Part shown: piece after piece, positions 33,801-43,412 of the stretch
Numbering within the stretch: the stretch's first letter is position 1
How the letters are laid out: each line of letters begins with the position of its first letter
DNA from: Cacconaster sp045599325
GTDB lineage: Bacteria; Bacteroidota; Bacteroidia; Bacteroidales; UBA932
Length of the DNA: 64,000 nt
NCBI GenBank assembly: GCA_045599325.1
Contig: JAZRVT010000028.1
Coordinates: forward strand, 1 to 64,000
Reading direction: 5' to 3'
The notes under the pieces: generated by a model
What the model was told of the DNA's origin: nothing
What the model saw: only the letters and a program-made list of their open reading frames with translations
The model's database searches: none
Program-made: the position numbers and the translations under genes

Positions 33801-36800
33801 ATGAAGACAAGGCTGAAAGTAATGCTTGCGGCTCTGCTGCTGACACTCACTGCCTTCGGGGCCTCCGCCCAGAATGCGGTGCTTCATTCTGACAGGCTGG
33901 AGTCCGCCAGGAAACTGTACTATAATGGCGCATATTACGCTGCTGAGAGGGCTTTCTACGAACTTTCCGGAGAGATGGATGGCTTCAGCAGTCTGGAGCG
34001 ATGTGAAATCGAGGCCTACAAGGTGCTCTGCGCGGTGGCGCTCGACAAGGTGAATGCAACAGGACTGGTCGAGACATTCTGCGCCAAATATCCGAATGCC
34101 CCCCAGCGCGCTATGGTGCGCAGCGCCCTTGCTAACCGCTATTTCAAGACAGGCCGTTATCAGGAGGCCCTGGACATCTACCGCACGGTCAGCGAGGACC
34201 ATATCTACCGCAACGGCCGCGACGAATATGTCTTCAACAAGGCCTACTGCTCGATGCGCACCGGCGCCTATGATGACGCAGAGGAGGGTTTCGGGAAGAT
34301 CCTCAACAGGCGGCATACCAGATTCACCACAGCGGCTACCTACTATCTTGGCTATGTGCACTATGTGAAGAAAGAGTTCAAGAAAGCGGCGCCTCTCTTC
34401 GAAAAGGTTGGTGAAGGCAGCTCCTTCTCCCTTATGGCCAGATATTTCGCGGTCGAGAGCCGCTTTATGACCAAAGACTACGGCTATGCCATCAGCCGGG
34501 GCGTGAAGCTTTTCGACGATCTGGACCGCGATATGCAGACCAACCTCGCCAGAATCCTCTCGGAGGCGTACTACGAGACCGAACAGCCGCTGATGGCCCA
34601 GAAATATCTTGACATCTACAAGGCCGGCGGAACCGAACTCTCCCGCAAGGACTACTACTTCTCAGGAATAGTGGCCTACAATCTGAACAACTACAGCGGA
34701 GCGATCGAGTCATTCTCACAGGTGCTCGGCGAAAAGGACGACCTGAGCCAGAACGCATTCTACTACAGCGCCAACAGCCATCTGCAGAACCGCAACAAGC
34801 TGGCTGCCCTCGACTGCTTCAAGTCAGCGTCCGAGATGGACTTCGACCCGGTGATAAAGGAGGATGCATTCTTCAATTTCGCCAAGCTCTCATTCGACGT
34901 CAACTCTGACATCACACCTTTCAGCCACTATATGGAGACCTTCCCCGAGAGCGGCAAGGAGGATGTGATAAACAATTATATGGCCGCCTCGTTCATCCTG
35001 TCGAAGGACTACCGCTCTGCGGTCGAGGCTCTCAGCGCCATCAGGAAGCCGAGCCGCGAAGCTTCCGACAACCTCCAGAAGGCCGCCTTCTTCCGCGGTA
35101 TGCAGCTGGTGGAGGGCGGGGGATACCGCTCAGCGGCCGGTTACTTCGAGACTTCAGTCAGCAAGGGCTCCAGCAGGCAGCTCCGCGACCTGGCCAGGTA
35201 CTGGCTCGCTGAATGCCGCTACCGTGACGACCGTTTCGCCGATGCGATAGCATTGGGCAAGGAGATCCTCGGCAGCGCAAGTTTCGAGGAGGCTGACGAG
35301 TATCCGCAGGCCCTCCTCAACCAGGGCTACGCATATTTCAAGAACGGGGATTTCGCGGAGGCCGAGGAGACATTCAAGGACTATCTGGAGCTCTCCCATC
35401 TCGACCGCGACCTTGCCAGGGATGCCAGGACGCGTCTCGGGGACTCCTACTTCATGCAGAAGAAATATGCGGATGCCGCTGCGGCCTATGAGGAGATATT
35501 CACCAAGGATTTCACGTCCGAGGAGGTCTATCCTGAGTATCAGGCTGCAATGGCCTATGGGCTAATGGGTGACGACGCCCGGAAGATATCCATCCTGAAC
35601 CAGGTCGTCCGCAACAACCGCACTGCGGAGCTCTACCCGCTCTCGCTCTTCGAACTGGGGCGCACCTATGTCCGCACGGGCAAGGACACAGAGGCCTCTG
35701 AGTGCTTCTATATGCTCCTCGGGATGAAGAACGACAGCACCTGGTACTCGCGGTCGATGCTCGAACTGGCGATGCTCAATTCCAACGCCCGCCGATACGA
35801 CAAGGCCATCGACTGCTACAAAAGCATAATCAGGAACGCGCCCGCCTCGCCTGAGGTGCAGGACGCCGTCTCCGGACTGGAGAGCATATACCAGATACAG
35901 AACCGTCCTGAAGAGTTCCTCAATTACATCGCCGAGATAGGGATGGACGACCTCAAGTCGGACGAGGAGAGGGAGGATATGATCTTCGCAGCCGCAGAAA
36001 GGGTCTATCTGGCCGGGAACTGGTCTCGTGCCACAAGCTCTCTGCAGAGCTTCATAGCAAAGTTCCCGCGCAGCGCGAAGGCCCCTGTGGCCAGCCTCTA
36101 TCTGGCTGACTGCCTTAAGAATACGGGCCGTCTCGAGGCCGCATCGGACGCTTATAGGAAACTCATCAAGGCTGCCTCCCCGTCCGTCGCCGAGAGCGCC
36201 AGCGCCCGTTTCGGAGCCATCAACTTCGACCTGCAGCGCTATGACCTGGCTGTCGAGGGATATGAGAAGTTCGCTGCGAAGGCGTCGACCGCCGATAACA
36301 GGCTCTCCGCCTACACCGGCCTGATGCGCTCCCACTTCCGCGGTCAGAATTACCGCGACGCAATCAAGGACGCTCAGGTGCTCGCCGGCCTCCCGGGCTG
36401 CAGCGCTGCTCTCGGACGCGAGGCCAGATACATCTCCGCCAAATCCTACAGGACCGTCGGTGAACGTGATGAGGCAAGGTCTCTCTTCGCGGAACTCGCT
36501 GCTGACGGAAGCGACGCCTACGGAGCGGAGAGCGCATATCTGCTCGCTCTGGACGCATATGACCGCGGCGACTTCGATGCGGTAGACAATCTGGTGATGT
36601 CATTCGCGGATTCAGGGACTTCGCAGCAGTACTGGCTCGCCAAGAGCTTCATCGTGCTGGGTGACTCCTATGCTGACCGCGGCGACACCGCACAGGCCCG
36701 CGCCACATTCGAAAGCATACTTCAGGGCTACTCTCCAAAGGGCGGCAGCGACGACGTCGTGCAGCAGGTGGAGGCCCGCCTCAAACTTCTTAAAAACGAC

Positions 36801-36803
36801 TAG
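33801..36803 (+). CDS. Large periplasmic tetratricopeptide-repeat protein
   Basis: A 1000-residue exported protein with a signal peptide (MKTRLKVMLAALLLTLT, cleavage after GASAQ) followed by TPR-type helical repeats along its entire length. Typical TPR pairs appear throughout, for example YFKTGRYQEALDIYRTVS, YYFSGIVAYNLNNYSGAIESF and YAYFKNGDFAEAEETFKDYL. I count more than fifteen candidate units and no catalytic domain. Bacteroidota commonly carry such a protein of about 1000 residues next to an outer-membrane barrel gene, as here (2-base gap). It is probably a periplasmic scaffold or assembly factor working with that barrel. The specific role is unknown. Confidence 0.85.
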   Translation: MKTRLKVMLAALLLTLTAFGASAQNAVLHSDRLESARKLYYNGAYYAAERAFYELSGEMDGFSSLERCEIEAYKVLCAVALDKVNATGLVETFCAKYPNAPQRAMVRSALANRYFKTGRYQEALDIYRTVSEDHIYRNGRDEYVFNKAYCSMRTGAYDDAEEGFGKILNRRHTRFTTAATYYLGYVHYVKKEFKKAAPLFEKVGEGSSFSLMARYFAVESRFMTKDYGYAISRGVKLFDDLDRDMQTNLARILSEAYYETEQPLMAQKYLDIYKAGGTELSRKDYYFSGIVAYNLNNYSGAIESFSQVLGEKDDLSQNAFYYSANSHLQNRNKLAALDCFKSASEMDFDPVIKEDAFFNFAKLSFDVNSDITPFSHYMETFPESGKEDVINNYMAASFILSKDYRSAVEALSAIRKPSREASDNLQKAAFFRGMQLVEGGGYRSAAGYFETSVSKGSSRQLRDLARYWLAECRYRDDRFADAIALGKEILGSASFEEADEYPQALLNQGYAYFKNGDFAEAEETFKDYLELSHLDRDLARDARTRLGDSYFMQKKYADAAAAYEEIFTKDFTSEEVYPEYQAAMAYGLMGDDARKISILNQVVRNNRTAELYPLSLFELGRTYVRTGKDTEASECFYMLLGMKNDSTWYSRSMLELAMLNSNARRYDKAIDCYKSIIRNAPASPEVQDAVSGLESIYQIQNRPEEFLNYIAEIGMDDLKSDEEREDMIFAAAERVYLAGNWSRATSSLQSFIAKFPRSAKAPVASLYLADCLKNTGRLEAASDAYRKLIKAASPSVAESASARFGAINFDLQRYDLAVEGYEKFAAKASTADNRLSAYTGLMRSHFRGQNYRDAIKDAQVLAGLPGCSAALGREARYISAKSYRTVGERDEARSLFAELAADGSDAYGAESAYLLALDAYDRGDFDAVDNLVMSFADSGTSQQYWLAKSFIVLGDSYADRGDTAQARATFESILQGYSPKGGSDDVVQQVEARLKLLKND

Positions 36804-36805
36804 GA

Positions 36806-38509
36806 ATGAAAAGGCTTGCTCTAATATTCGCATTGCTCACGCTGCCGGCAGCGGCCTTTGCACAGATAGACCCTACTGTCGAGGTCAGCCGCACATATGA
36901 TGTCAGGCTCCAGGATGTCGACAAACCCGAGAACCCGCTGACCTACGACGATTCCCTCAACCGTTTCGATGTCTCGTTCGACTATTCAATCTTCAACCGT
37001 CCTTACAGTGATCTCTACGACTTCACGCCGTATGAGACCGTCCAGCTCTCCACTGTCGGCAGGAACCGCACACCTGTCTTCTACGCGAAGCTCGGCACGC
37101 AGTACCCGTGGATACCGAACGGAGAGATATACCTCCAGACAAAGCCTAAGAACGGCTTCTGCGCCGGTCTGTACGGACTTCACAACTCCTTCTGGGGTGA
37201 GACCGCATATGGCCTGTATGATACGGCAGCATACGCCCGCAGGATGAACAACGCATTCGGCGGAGCATTCACCTACGACTGGTCCACCGGCTCCATAATC
37301 TTTGACATCAAGGACCGGTACGACAGATATTCATACGACCTCCCTGTCAATCCTTTTAGCAGCAAGCACGTGACCTCGCCGTACGATGGCACGCTGGTCC
37401 ATTCCAACAACGCCTTTTCCGCCTCGGCCAACATCAGTTCGGCCAATGAGGAGGACAACAGCATCTATTACGACATAACCCTTCTCTACCGCAATACAGG
37501 CAAGGATGCGGGCTTCGCCGGTGACACGGCTGTGAACCTGTCGGAGAACTTCCTCAATGTGAACGGTTTCGTCGGAGCCACGTTCGACATCCACCGCGTC
37601 TATGTCAATATGAACATCGAGCACGCCGCGTACTCGGGATGCCGCAGCTTCTCGGCCGGCGTAGTCGAGTTCTCGCCGATCTACCAGCTTGAGAGAGACC
37701 GTCTCGACGCCCGTCTCGGCGTAAAGTTCGGCAGCAGGTACGGCATAGGGGATGCCGGTTATGTGGAACACACCGGACAGCTTGCGGCGAAGAGCAATAT
37801 CTTCCCTGACGTCGACATAAGGTTCGAGCTGCTCAGGGACAATCTGTGGGCTCACGCCGTCGTCGGCGGAGGCAACGACCTCAACCCTTATTCCCGCCTG
37901 ATTTCCAAGTGCCCGCTCCTGATGCCCGACTCCGAGCTTCTGTTCGGCACCAGGACGCTTGATGCAAGTTTCGCATTCGAGAGCGTGATAGGCGGCCGTC
38001 TCGGCATCAATGTGAGCGGATCATATGTAATAGGCAGGAACAGGCTGATAATAAGGCCTTTGATTGATAATATGGCTGCGTCCCTCTATGCGGACTATGC
38101 TGACGTGAACACTCTGGCCGCCAGAGCCGAGTTTTTCTGGAAGTCGCAGGACCTCACGATGGGCGGCTCGATGACTGTCAGCAAGCATTTCAGACCGGAG
38201 GAGAAGACAATAGTGACGGAACTGCCCAAGATCACCGGCGACGCGTATCTGAGGTACAGTCTCAGGGAGCGTTTCATAGCCCAGGCTGACCTGCGCTGCA
38301 CCGGCGGCACTTCCGGACTGTCCTATGACGGCGCCCTTTATGAGATTCCGGCTGCAGCCGCTCTCGATATCAATCTGAACTACCTGATAAACAGACATTT
38401 CTCAGTGTTTGCCAAGTGCGGCAACCTTCTGGACAGGAAGAACTTCTATGTTCCTTTCTATGCTGAGCCGGGCCGCAATTTCGGCGGCGGCGTATGCGTC
38501 AGTTTCTGA
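36806..38509 (+). CDS. Outer-membrane beta-barrel (TonB-receptor-like) protein without plug
   Basis: A 567-residue protein with signal peptide (to about residue 19, AFAQ) and beta-barrel character: alternating polar/hydrophobic strands with aromatic girdles from about residue 80 to the end, and the terminal strand GRNFGGGVCVSF ending in phenylalanine as outer-membrane proteins do. The late FAKCGNLLDRKNFYVPFYAEPGR segment resembles the end of TonB-dependent receptors. It is too short for a full receptor and shows no plug signature. It starts 2 bases after the TPR gene. A role as an outer-membrane partner of that protein is inferred from context. Confidence 0.8.
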   Translation: MKRLALIFALLTLPAAAFAQIDPTVEVSRTYDVRLQDVDKPENPLTYDDSLNRFDVSFDYSIFNRPYSDLYDFTPYETVQLSTVGRNRTPVFYAKLGTQYPWIPNGEIYLQTKPKNGFCAGLYGLHNSFWGETAYGLYDTAAYARRMNNAFGGAFTYDWSTGSIIFDIKDRYDRYSYDLPVNPFSSKHVTSPYDGTLVHSNNAFSASANISSANEEDNSIYYDITLLYRNTGKDAGFAGDTAVNLSENFLNVNGFVGATFDIHRVYVNMNIEHAAYSGCRSFSAGVVEFSPIYQLERDRLDARLGVKFGSRYGIGDAGYVEHTGQLAAKSNIFPDVDIRFELLRDNLWAHAVVGGGNDLNPYSRLISKCPLLMPDSELLFGTRTLDASFAFESVIGGRLGINVSGSYVIGRNRLIIRPLIDNMAASLYADYADVNTLAARAEFFWKSQDLTMGGSMTVSKHFRPEEKTIVTELPKITGDAYLRYSLRERFIAQADLRCTGGTSGLSYDGALYEIPAAAALDINLNYLINRHFSVFAKCGNLLDRKNFYVPFYAEPGRNFGGGVCVSF

Positions 38510-38567
38510 GGTTGACAAGGTGTTGAAAAATAGCCTTGCCGGGGTGGTTTTTTATGTAAATTTTCAG

Positions 38568-38575
38568 TATCTTTG
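38568..38575 (+). promoter_or_regulatory. -7 promoter element of gyrB (TATCTTTG)
   Basis: TATCTTTG, a perfect match to the consensus, ends 32 bases before the gyrB start codon. Confidence 0.7.
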
Positions 38576-38607
38576 TTTGTTTTACGTTTAACAGATAAAG
38601 ATAGAAA

Positions 38608-40575
38608 ATGGCAGAAAACGAAATCTATTCCGCCGACAGTATCCAGGTCCTCGAAGGACTCGAGGCAGTGCGCAAACGCCCGTCCATGTATATCGGCGAT
38701 ATCAGCTCGCGCGGTCTTCATCATCTTGTATATGAAGTGGTTGACAATTCCATCGATGAGGCCCTCGCAGGATACTGCGACAATATTGTAGTCACAATAA
38801 ACGAAGATAACTCCATCACTGTCTCCGACAACGGCCGAGGCATCCCGACAGGAATGCACGAGAAGGAGAAGAGAAGCGCCCTTGAGGTCGTGCTCACCGT
38901 GCTCCACGCCGGCGGCAAGTTCAGCAAGGACAGCTACAAGGTCTCCGGAGGTCTCCACGGAGTCGGCGTCTCCTGCGTCAACGCGCTTTCGTCGCATCTG
39001 AAGGCTGAGATCCACCGCGAAGGGAAAGTCTTTGTCCAGGAGTACTCGCAGGGCAAGCCGCTCTATCCTGTCAAGGTCGTGGGCGACACCGACGACACGG
39101 GAACAATCATAACCTTCAAGCCGGACAGCGAGATATTCGTCCAGAGCACAGTCTACGACTATGAGATACTCGCCGGCCGCCTCCGTGAGCTCGCGTACCT
39201 CAACAAAGGCGTCCGCCTCACTCTCCGCGATGTCCGCAAGCGTCCGGCAGAGTACGACGAGAACGGCAACGAGATCGCCTGGGAACCCAAGCAGGAGACG
39301 TTCTTCTCCGAGAAGGGTCTCGTCGAGTTCGTGCAGTATCTCGACGGCGTCCGTGAGAAACTCACCGACAACCCCATCTGCCTCGAGACCGACAAGATCA
39401 TCCCTATCGAGATTGCGATGCAGTACAATACAGGCTTCTCCGAGAATGTCCATTCTTATGTCAACAACATCAACACCATCGAGGGAGGTACACACCTCAG
39501 CGGTTTCCGCCGCGGCCTGACATCCACCCTCAAGAGCTATGCTGACAAGAACGGCCTGCTCTCCAAGCTGAAGTTCGACCTCGACCCGGCAGACTTCCGC
39601 GAAGGCCTCACCGCCGTGATCTCCGTCAAGGTGGCGGAACCTCAGTTCGAAGGCCAGACCAAGACCAAGCTCGGCAACAGCGAGGTGATGGCCGCTGTCT
39701 CGCAGGCCGTGAGCGCAGCTCTCGAGCAGTATCTCGAGGAGAATCCTAAGGATGCCCGCGCAATCGTTGACAAGGTCGTCCTCGCCGCAACTGCCCGCCA
39801 CGCAGCCCGCAAGGCACGCGAACTCGTCCAGCGCAAGACCGTGATGTCCGGCTCCGGACTCCCGGGCAAGCTTGCAGACTGCTCCGACCGCGACCCGGCG
39901 AACTGCGAACTCTTCCTCGTCGAGGGAGACTCCGCAGGCGGTACGGCAAAGCAGGGCCGCAACCGTGCGTTCCAGGCCATCCTTCCTCTCCGAGGCAAGA
40001 TCCTCAATGTCGAGAAGGCAATGGAGCACCGCGCTTTCGAAAGCGAGTCCATCCGCAACATATACACCGCCCTCGGAGTCTCCATCGGTACGGAGGATGA
40101 CCCTAAGGCGCTCAATATGACGAAGCTCCGCTACCACAAGGTGATAATTATGACCGATGCTGATGTCGACGGCAGCCATATCGCAACCCTTATCCTGACA
40201 TTCTTCTTCCGCTATATGCCGGATCTGATCCGCAACGGCTATGTCTATATCGCAACGCCGCCGCTCTACCGTGTGAAGAAGGGCAAGGAAGAGGTCTACT
40301 GCTGGACAGACGACGAGCGTTCCGCAGCCATCGAGCGCATCGGCAAGGGCCGCGACACAGGCCTGCTGGTATCGCGCTACAAAGGTCTCGGTGAAATGGA
40401 TGCAGAGCAGCTCTGGGCAACCACTATGGACCCTGAGAGGCGTATTCTCCGCCAGGTCCACATTGAGAACGCAGCTGAGGCTGACCGCATCTTCTCTATG
40501 CTTATGGGAGACGACGTGCCGCCTCGCCGCGAATTCATCGAGCAGAACGCAAAATACGCAAACATAGACGCATAG
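38608..40575 (+). CDS. gyrB: DNA gyrase subunit B
   Basis: A 655-residue type IIA topoisomerase ATPase subunit. The GHKL ATPase elements are in place: VRKRPSMYIGD near residue 21, EVVDNSIDEA, DNGRGIP near 75 and GGLHGVGVSCVNALS near 117. The TOPRIM domain has EGDSAGG near 434 and the DADVDGSHI metal site near 516, and the end is the standard QNAKYANIDA. Length and N-terminus match GyrB of Bacteroidota more than ParE. It leads a transcript that continues into the SDR (15-base gap) and PgpH-type genes. Confidence 0.97.
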   Translation: MAENEIYSADSIQVLEGLEAVRKRPSMYIGDISSRGLHHLVYEVVDNSIDEALAGYCDNIVVTINEDNSITVSDNGRGIPTGMHEKEKRSALEVVLTVLHAGGKFSKDSYKVSGGLHGVGVSCVNALSSHLKAEIHREGKVFVQEYSQGKPLYPVKVVGDTDDTGTIITFKPDSEIFVQSTVYDYEILAGRLRELAYLNKGVRLTLRDVRKRPAEYDENGNEIAWEPKQETFFSEKGLVEFVQYLDGVREKLTDNPICLETDKIIPIEIAMQYNTGFSENVHSYVNNINTIEGGTHLSGFRRGLTSTLKSYADKNGLLSKLKFDLDPADFREGLTAVISVKVAEPQFEGQTKTKLGNSEVMAAVSQAVSAALEQYLEENPKDARAIVDKVVLAATARHAARKARELVQRKTVMSGSGLPGKLADCSDRDPANCELFLVEGDSAGGTAKQGRNRAFQAILPLRGKILNVEKAMEHRAFESESIRNIYTALGVSIGTEDDPKALNMTKLRYHKVIIMTDADVDGSHIATLILTFFFRYMPDLIRNGYVYIATPPLYRVKKGKEEVYCWTDDERSAAIERIGKGRDTGLLVSRYKGLGEMDAEQLWATTMDPERRILRQVHIENAAEADRIFSMLMGDDVPPRREFIEQNAKYANIDA

Positions 40576-40590
40576 CGCACGCAGAACATT

Positions 40591-41403
40591 ATGCTGGAAG
40601 GCAAGGTGATAGTCATTACAGGGGCCAGCTCGGGAATCGGGCTCGCCTGCGCTTCCCTTTTTGCGAAGAGGGGGGCGAACCTGGTGCTCGCCGCACGCTC
40701 CATCGACACTCTCAGGGAGAAGACAGAGGAGATAATGCTTTCACCCGATACACCAGCCACCACCGAGATGGTGTGCCTGCGGGCCGACGTCTCTGTCGAG
40801 GCAGACTGCAAGAATCTGATAGCCGCCGCGATAGAGCATTTCGGACGCATCGACATCCTGATCAACAATGCCGGTGTCTCGATGAGGGCCGGCTTCCGGG
40901 AACTTGACCTCGATGTGATCAAGAGGGTGATGGACGTCAACTTCATGGGCACTGTCTATTGCACCAAATACGCACTGCCGTACCTTCTGACAAGCGGCGG
41001 TTCTGTGGTCGGCATCATCTCAAAGGCCGGTTTCTGCGGCATCCCCGGCCGCTCCGGCTATGCCTCCTCCAAATACGCCATCCGCGGCTTCCTCGACACT
41101 CTCAGGATGGAGCACAAAAAGGACGGCCTGCACGTGATGACATTCGCGCCGGGATACACCCGCTCCAATGTCCGCAGGTCAGCCCTTACGGCAGACGGCA
41201 CTCCGCTGGGCGACGTCGCGCGTGCCCGGGAGGAGAGGCTGATGTCGCCGGAAGCCGTCGCCCTCAGGCTTGAGAAAGCCATCGGGCACCGCAGGCGCGA
41301 AGTGGTGATGACTCCTTTCGCGAAGATGCATCTCCTCCTCTACAGGGTCGCTCCTTCGCTCGCCGACAGGATCACCTTCAACTATGTTGCAAAGGAAAAA
41401 TGA
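40591..41403 (+). CDS. SDR family NAD(P)-dependent oxidoreductase
   Basis: A 270-residue short-chain dehydrogenase/reductase. Cofactor loop GASSGIG at residues 10-16, the NNAG motif near 91, the structural Ser, and the catalytic Y-x-x-x-K in GYASSKYAIRG near 153. The C-terminal extension includes EERLMSPEAVALRLEKAI, as in SDRs annotated as membrane-associated fatty acid or sphingolipid-type reductases. A 3-ketoacyl or 3-ketosphinganine role would be plausible in Bacteroidota but is not shown. The stop overlaps the start of the HD phosphodiesterase gene (ATGA). Confidence 0.9.
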   Translation: MLEGKVIVITGASSGIGLACASLFAKRGANLVLAARSIDTLREKTEEIMLSPDTPATTEMVCLRADVSVEADCKNLIAAAIEHFGRIDILINNAGVSMRAGFRELDLDVIKRVMDVNFMGTVYCTKYALPYLLTSGGSVVGIISKAGFCGIPGRSGYASSKYAIRGFLDTLRMEHKKDGLHVMTFAPGYTRSNVRRSALTADGTPLGDVARAREERLMSPEAVALRLEKAIGHRRREVVMTPFAKMHLLLYRVAPSLADRITFNYVAKEK

Positions 41404-43412
41404 AAAAAGCCGGAATCCTCATCTCGTTCGCCGTACTGGCCGTCATAATGCTTCTTCTCTATCCGAGGGAGGGCAAGTTCCAGTACGACTATCAGAAGGG
41501 CCGTCCCTGGGTTTATGAGACTCTTATCGCCCCGATCGACTTCCCGATTCTGAAGACTGAGGCGGAGATGCTCGAGGAGAAGGAGGCCAAGTCTTCCGAG
41601 AACCTCGACTTCTACACATACGACGAGAGCGTCGCCGCCGCGGCCATCGGTTCATTCAGCAAGGATGCCATCAAGACAGGTGCCGACGGGGATTTCGTCA
41701 GTTTCGCGGCCTCCACTCTCAGCACACTGTACAGCGGAGGCCTTGTCTCCTCCTTCGGCGACGAGGATGTCTCCGACAAGGTCATCATCGTGAAACGGGG
41801 CAAGAGGGTGGCTGAGACACCGGCCCTGAATGTTTACGACATAACAGCAGCGTACAATGTCCTTAAGGCAGATTTGACATATGAATTCCCCGGCATTGAC
41901 GTGGATTCAGTGGCGCAGGCTCTCAACCTGAAGGAATATCTCCTGCCGAACCTCCTTTATGACGAGAACACCACACGCCTCGTCCACAGGGAGGCCGTCA
42001 ACTATATCTCCCCGACAAAGGGCGTCGTCTACGCGGGCCAGCTGATAGTCTCCAAAGGTGAAATCGTCACCGCTGAGATTGCGCAGCTGCTCGACTCCTA
42101 CAAGGCGGAATACAGCATCAGTTTCGGCTATTCCGGCTCTTCACTGAGCTTCTGGGTGAGCCACGCCCTGATCTGCATCGCCGTGGTCCTGCTCATCTTC
42201 TTCTCCATCCTGTTCTACGGCAGAGAGGCGCTTTCAGACTGGAGGATGCTTATCTATCTGCTCTCCCTCGCCCTGATAAACTTCATTGCCATCGCCGTGC
42301 TCTACAGAGTGGACCAGAAACTGCTGTTCCTCTTCCCGTTTGCCGCAATGGTGCTTTTCAACAGCGCTTTCTTCAAGGATGCACTGGTCTGGCCCGTCTA
42401 TCTGACCACTCTCATCCCGCTGCTCATCATCCCTGAGAGCGGAATGGAACTCTATGTGATCAATATGGCCGCCGGCGGAATGGCGATGCTTTCATACCGC
42501 AGGTTCAACAGAGGCTGGCTCCAGTTTGTCAACATAGCTATCCTCTTCGTGACGATGGTGCTTGTCTGGCTGGCGTTCAACATGCTTTCCGGCGACACTA
42601 CATTCTCCTTCAGGAACAGGGAGATAGCATTCCTGGCCATCAACGCTCTGCTGGTCATAGTGCTCTATCCGTTCACATTCCTCTTCGAGAAGCTCTTCTC
42701 CTTTGTCTCATACACAAGGCTCTGGGAACTCTCCGACACCAACAACCGGCTGCTCCAGGACCTGCAGTACAAGGCTCCGGGCACATTCCAGCACTCTCTG
42801 CAGACAGCAAATCTCGCTGAGAAGGCCGCTGCTGAAATCGGCGCGAATGCAATGTTGGTGCGCGTCGGCGCCCTCTACCACGACATCGGAAAGATGGAGA
42901 ATCCGGTCTGCTTCGTCGAGAACAAGGCTGAAGGTGTGGACTACCACGCCGGCCTGGCTCCGGAGGAGAGCGCCAAGGCCATCATCAAACACGTGGACGA
43001 CGGTGTGGCACTGGCCCGCAAGTACGGACTCCCTCAGATTGTCACCGATTTCATCACGACACACCACGGCCGCTCGGTGACTCTCTATTTCTACAATGTA
43101 TGGTGCAACAGCGGCGGTGATCCCGAGGCCAAGGCTCAGTTCACATACCACGGTGAGCTGCCGACCACAAAGGAACAGGTGATCCTGATGATGGCGGATG
43201 CGGTCGAGGCTGCGTCACGCACTCTGAAGAGTTATTCCGAGGAGAGCATCTCGAACCTGGTGGACAAGATACTTTCCAGCAAGCTGGATGACGAGCAGAT
43301 GGCTGCGGCGGACATCTCCATCAAGGAGATCGGAATTGTCAAGCAGTCTTTCAAGACCTACCTGCAGCAGATCTACCACGCGAGGATCGCCTACCCTTCA
43401 AGGAAGAAATAA
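41400..43412 (+). CDS. 7TM-HD phosphodiesterase, PgpH family (c-di-AMP hydrolase)
   Basis: A 670-residue protein of the 7TMR-HD/PgpH type. An N-terminal transmembrane helix and a large extracytoplasmic domain (residues 25-250) precede about seven transmembrane helices (255-440) and a cytoplasmic HD domain. The HD core reads GTFQHSLQTANLAEKAA near 462 and LYHDIGKMENP with the metal-binding His-Asp near 494, followed by FITTHHGRS near 556. PgpH enzymes hydrolyse cyclic di-AMP, which controls osmotic and wall homeostasis. The start overlaps the SDR stop. Its last 20 codons overlap, on the opposite strand, the end of lnt by 62 bases. Confidence 0.92.
   Translation: MKKAGILISFAVLAVIMLLLYPREGKFQYDYQKGRPWVYETLIAPIDFPILKTEAEMLEEKEAKSSENLDFYTYDESVAAAAIGSFSKDAIKTGADGDFVSFAASTLSTLYSGGLVSSFGDEDVSDKVIIVKRGKRVAETPALNVYDITAAYNVLKADLTYEFPGIDVDSVAQALNLKEYLLPNLLYDENTTRLVHREAVNYISPTKGVVYAGQLIVSKGEIVTAEIAQLLDSYKAEYSISFGYSGSSLSFWVSHALICIAVVLLIFFSILFYGREALSDWRMLIYLLSLALINFIAIAVLYRVDQKLLFLFPFAAMVLFNSAFFKDALVWPVYLTTLIPLLIIPESGMELYVINMAAGGMAMLSYRRFNRGWLQFVNIAILFVTMVLVWLAFNMLSGDTTFSFRNREIAFLAINALLVIVLYPFTFLFEKLFSFVSYTRLWELSDTNNRLLQDLQYKAPGTFQHSLQTANLAEKAAAEIGANAMLVRVGALYHDIGKMENPVCFVENKAEGVDYHAGLAPEESAKAIIKHVDDGVALARKYGLPQIVTDFITTHHGRSVTLYFYNVWCNSGGDPEAKAQFTYHGELPTTKEQVILMMADAVEAASRTLKSYSEESISNLVDKILSSKLDDEQMAAADISIKEIGIVKQSFKTYLQQIYHARIAYPSRKK

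Noticed and set aside
38458..40461. A 667-codon open frame antisense to gyrB
   Set aside because: It mirrors gyrB codon by codon, has Asp/Glu/His-biased composition typical of antisense frames in GC-rich genes, no recognisable motif and no promoter.
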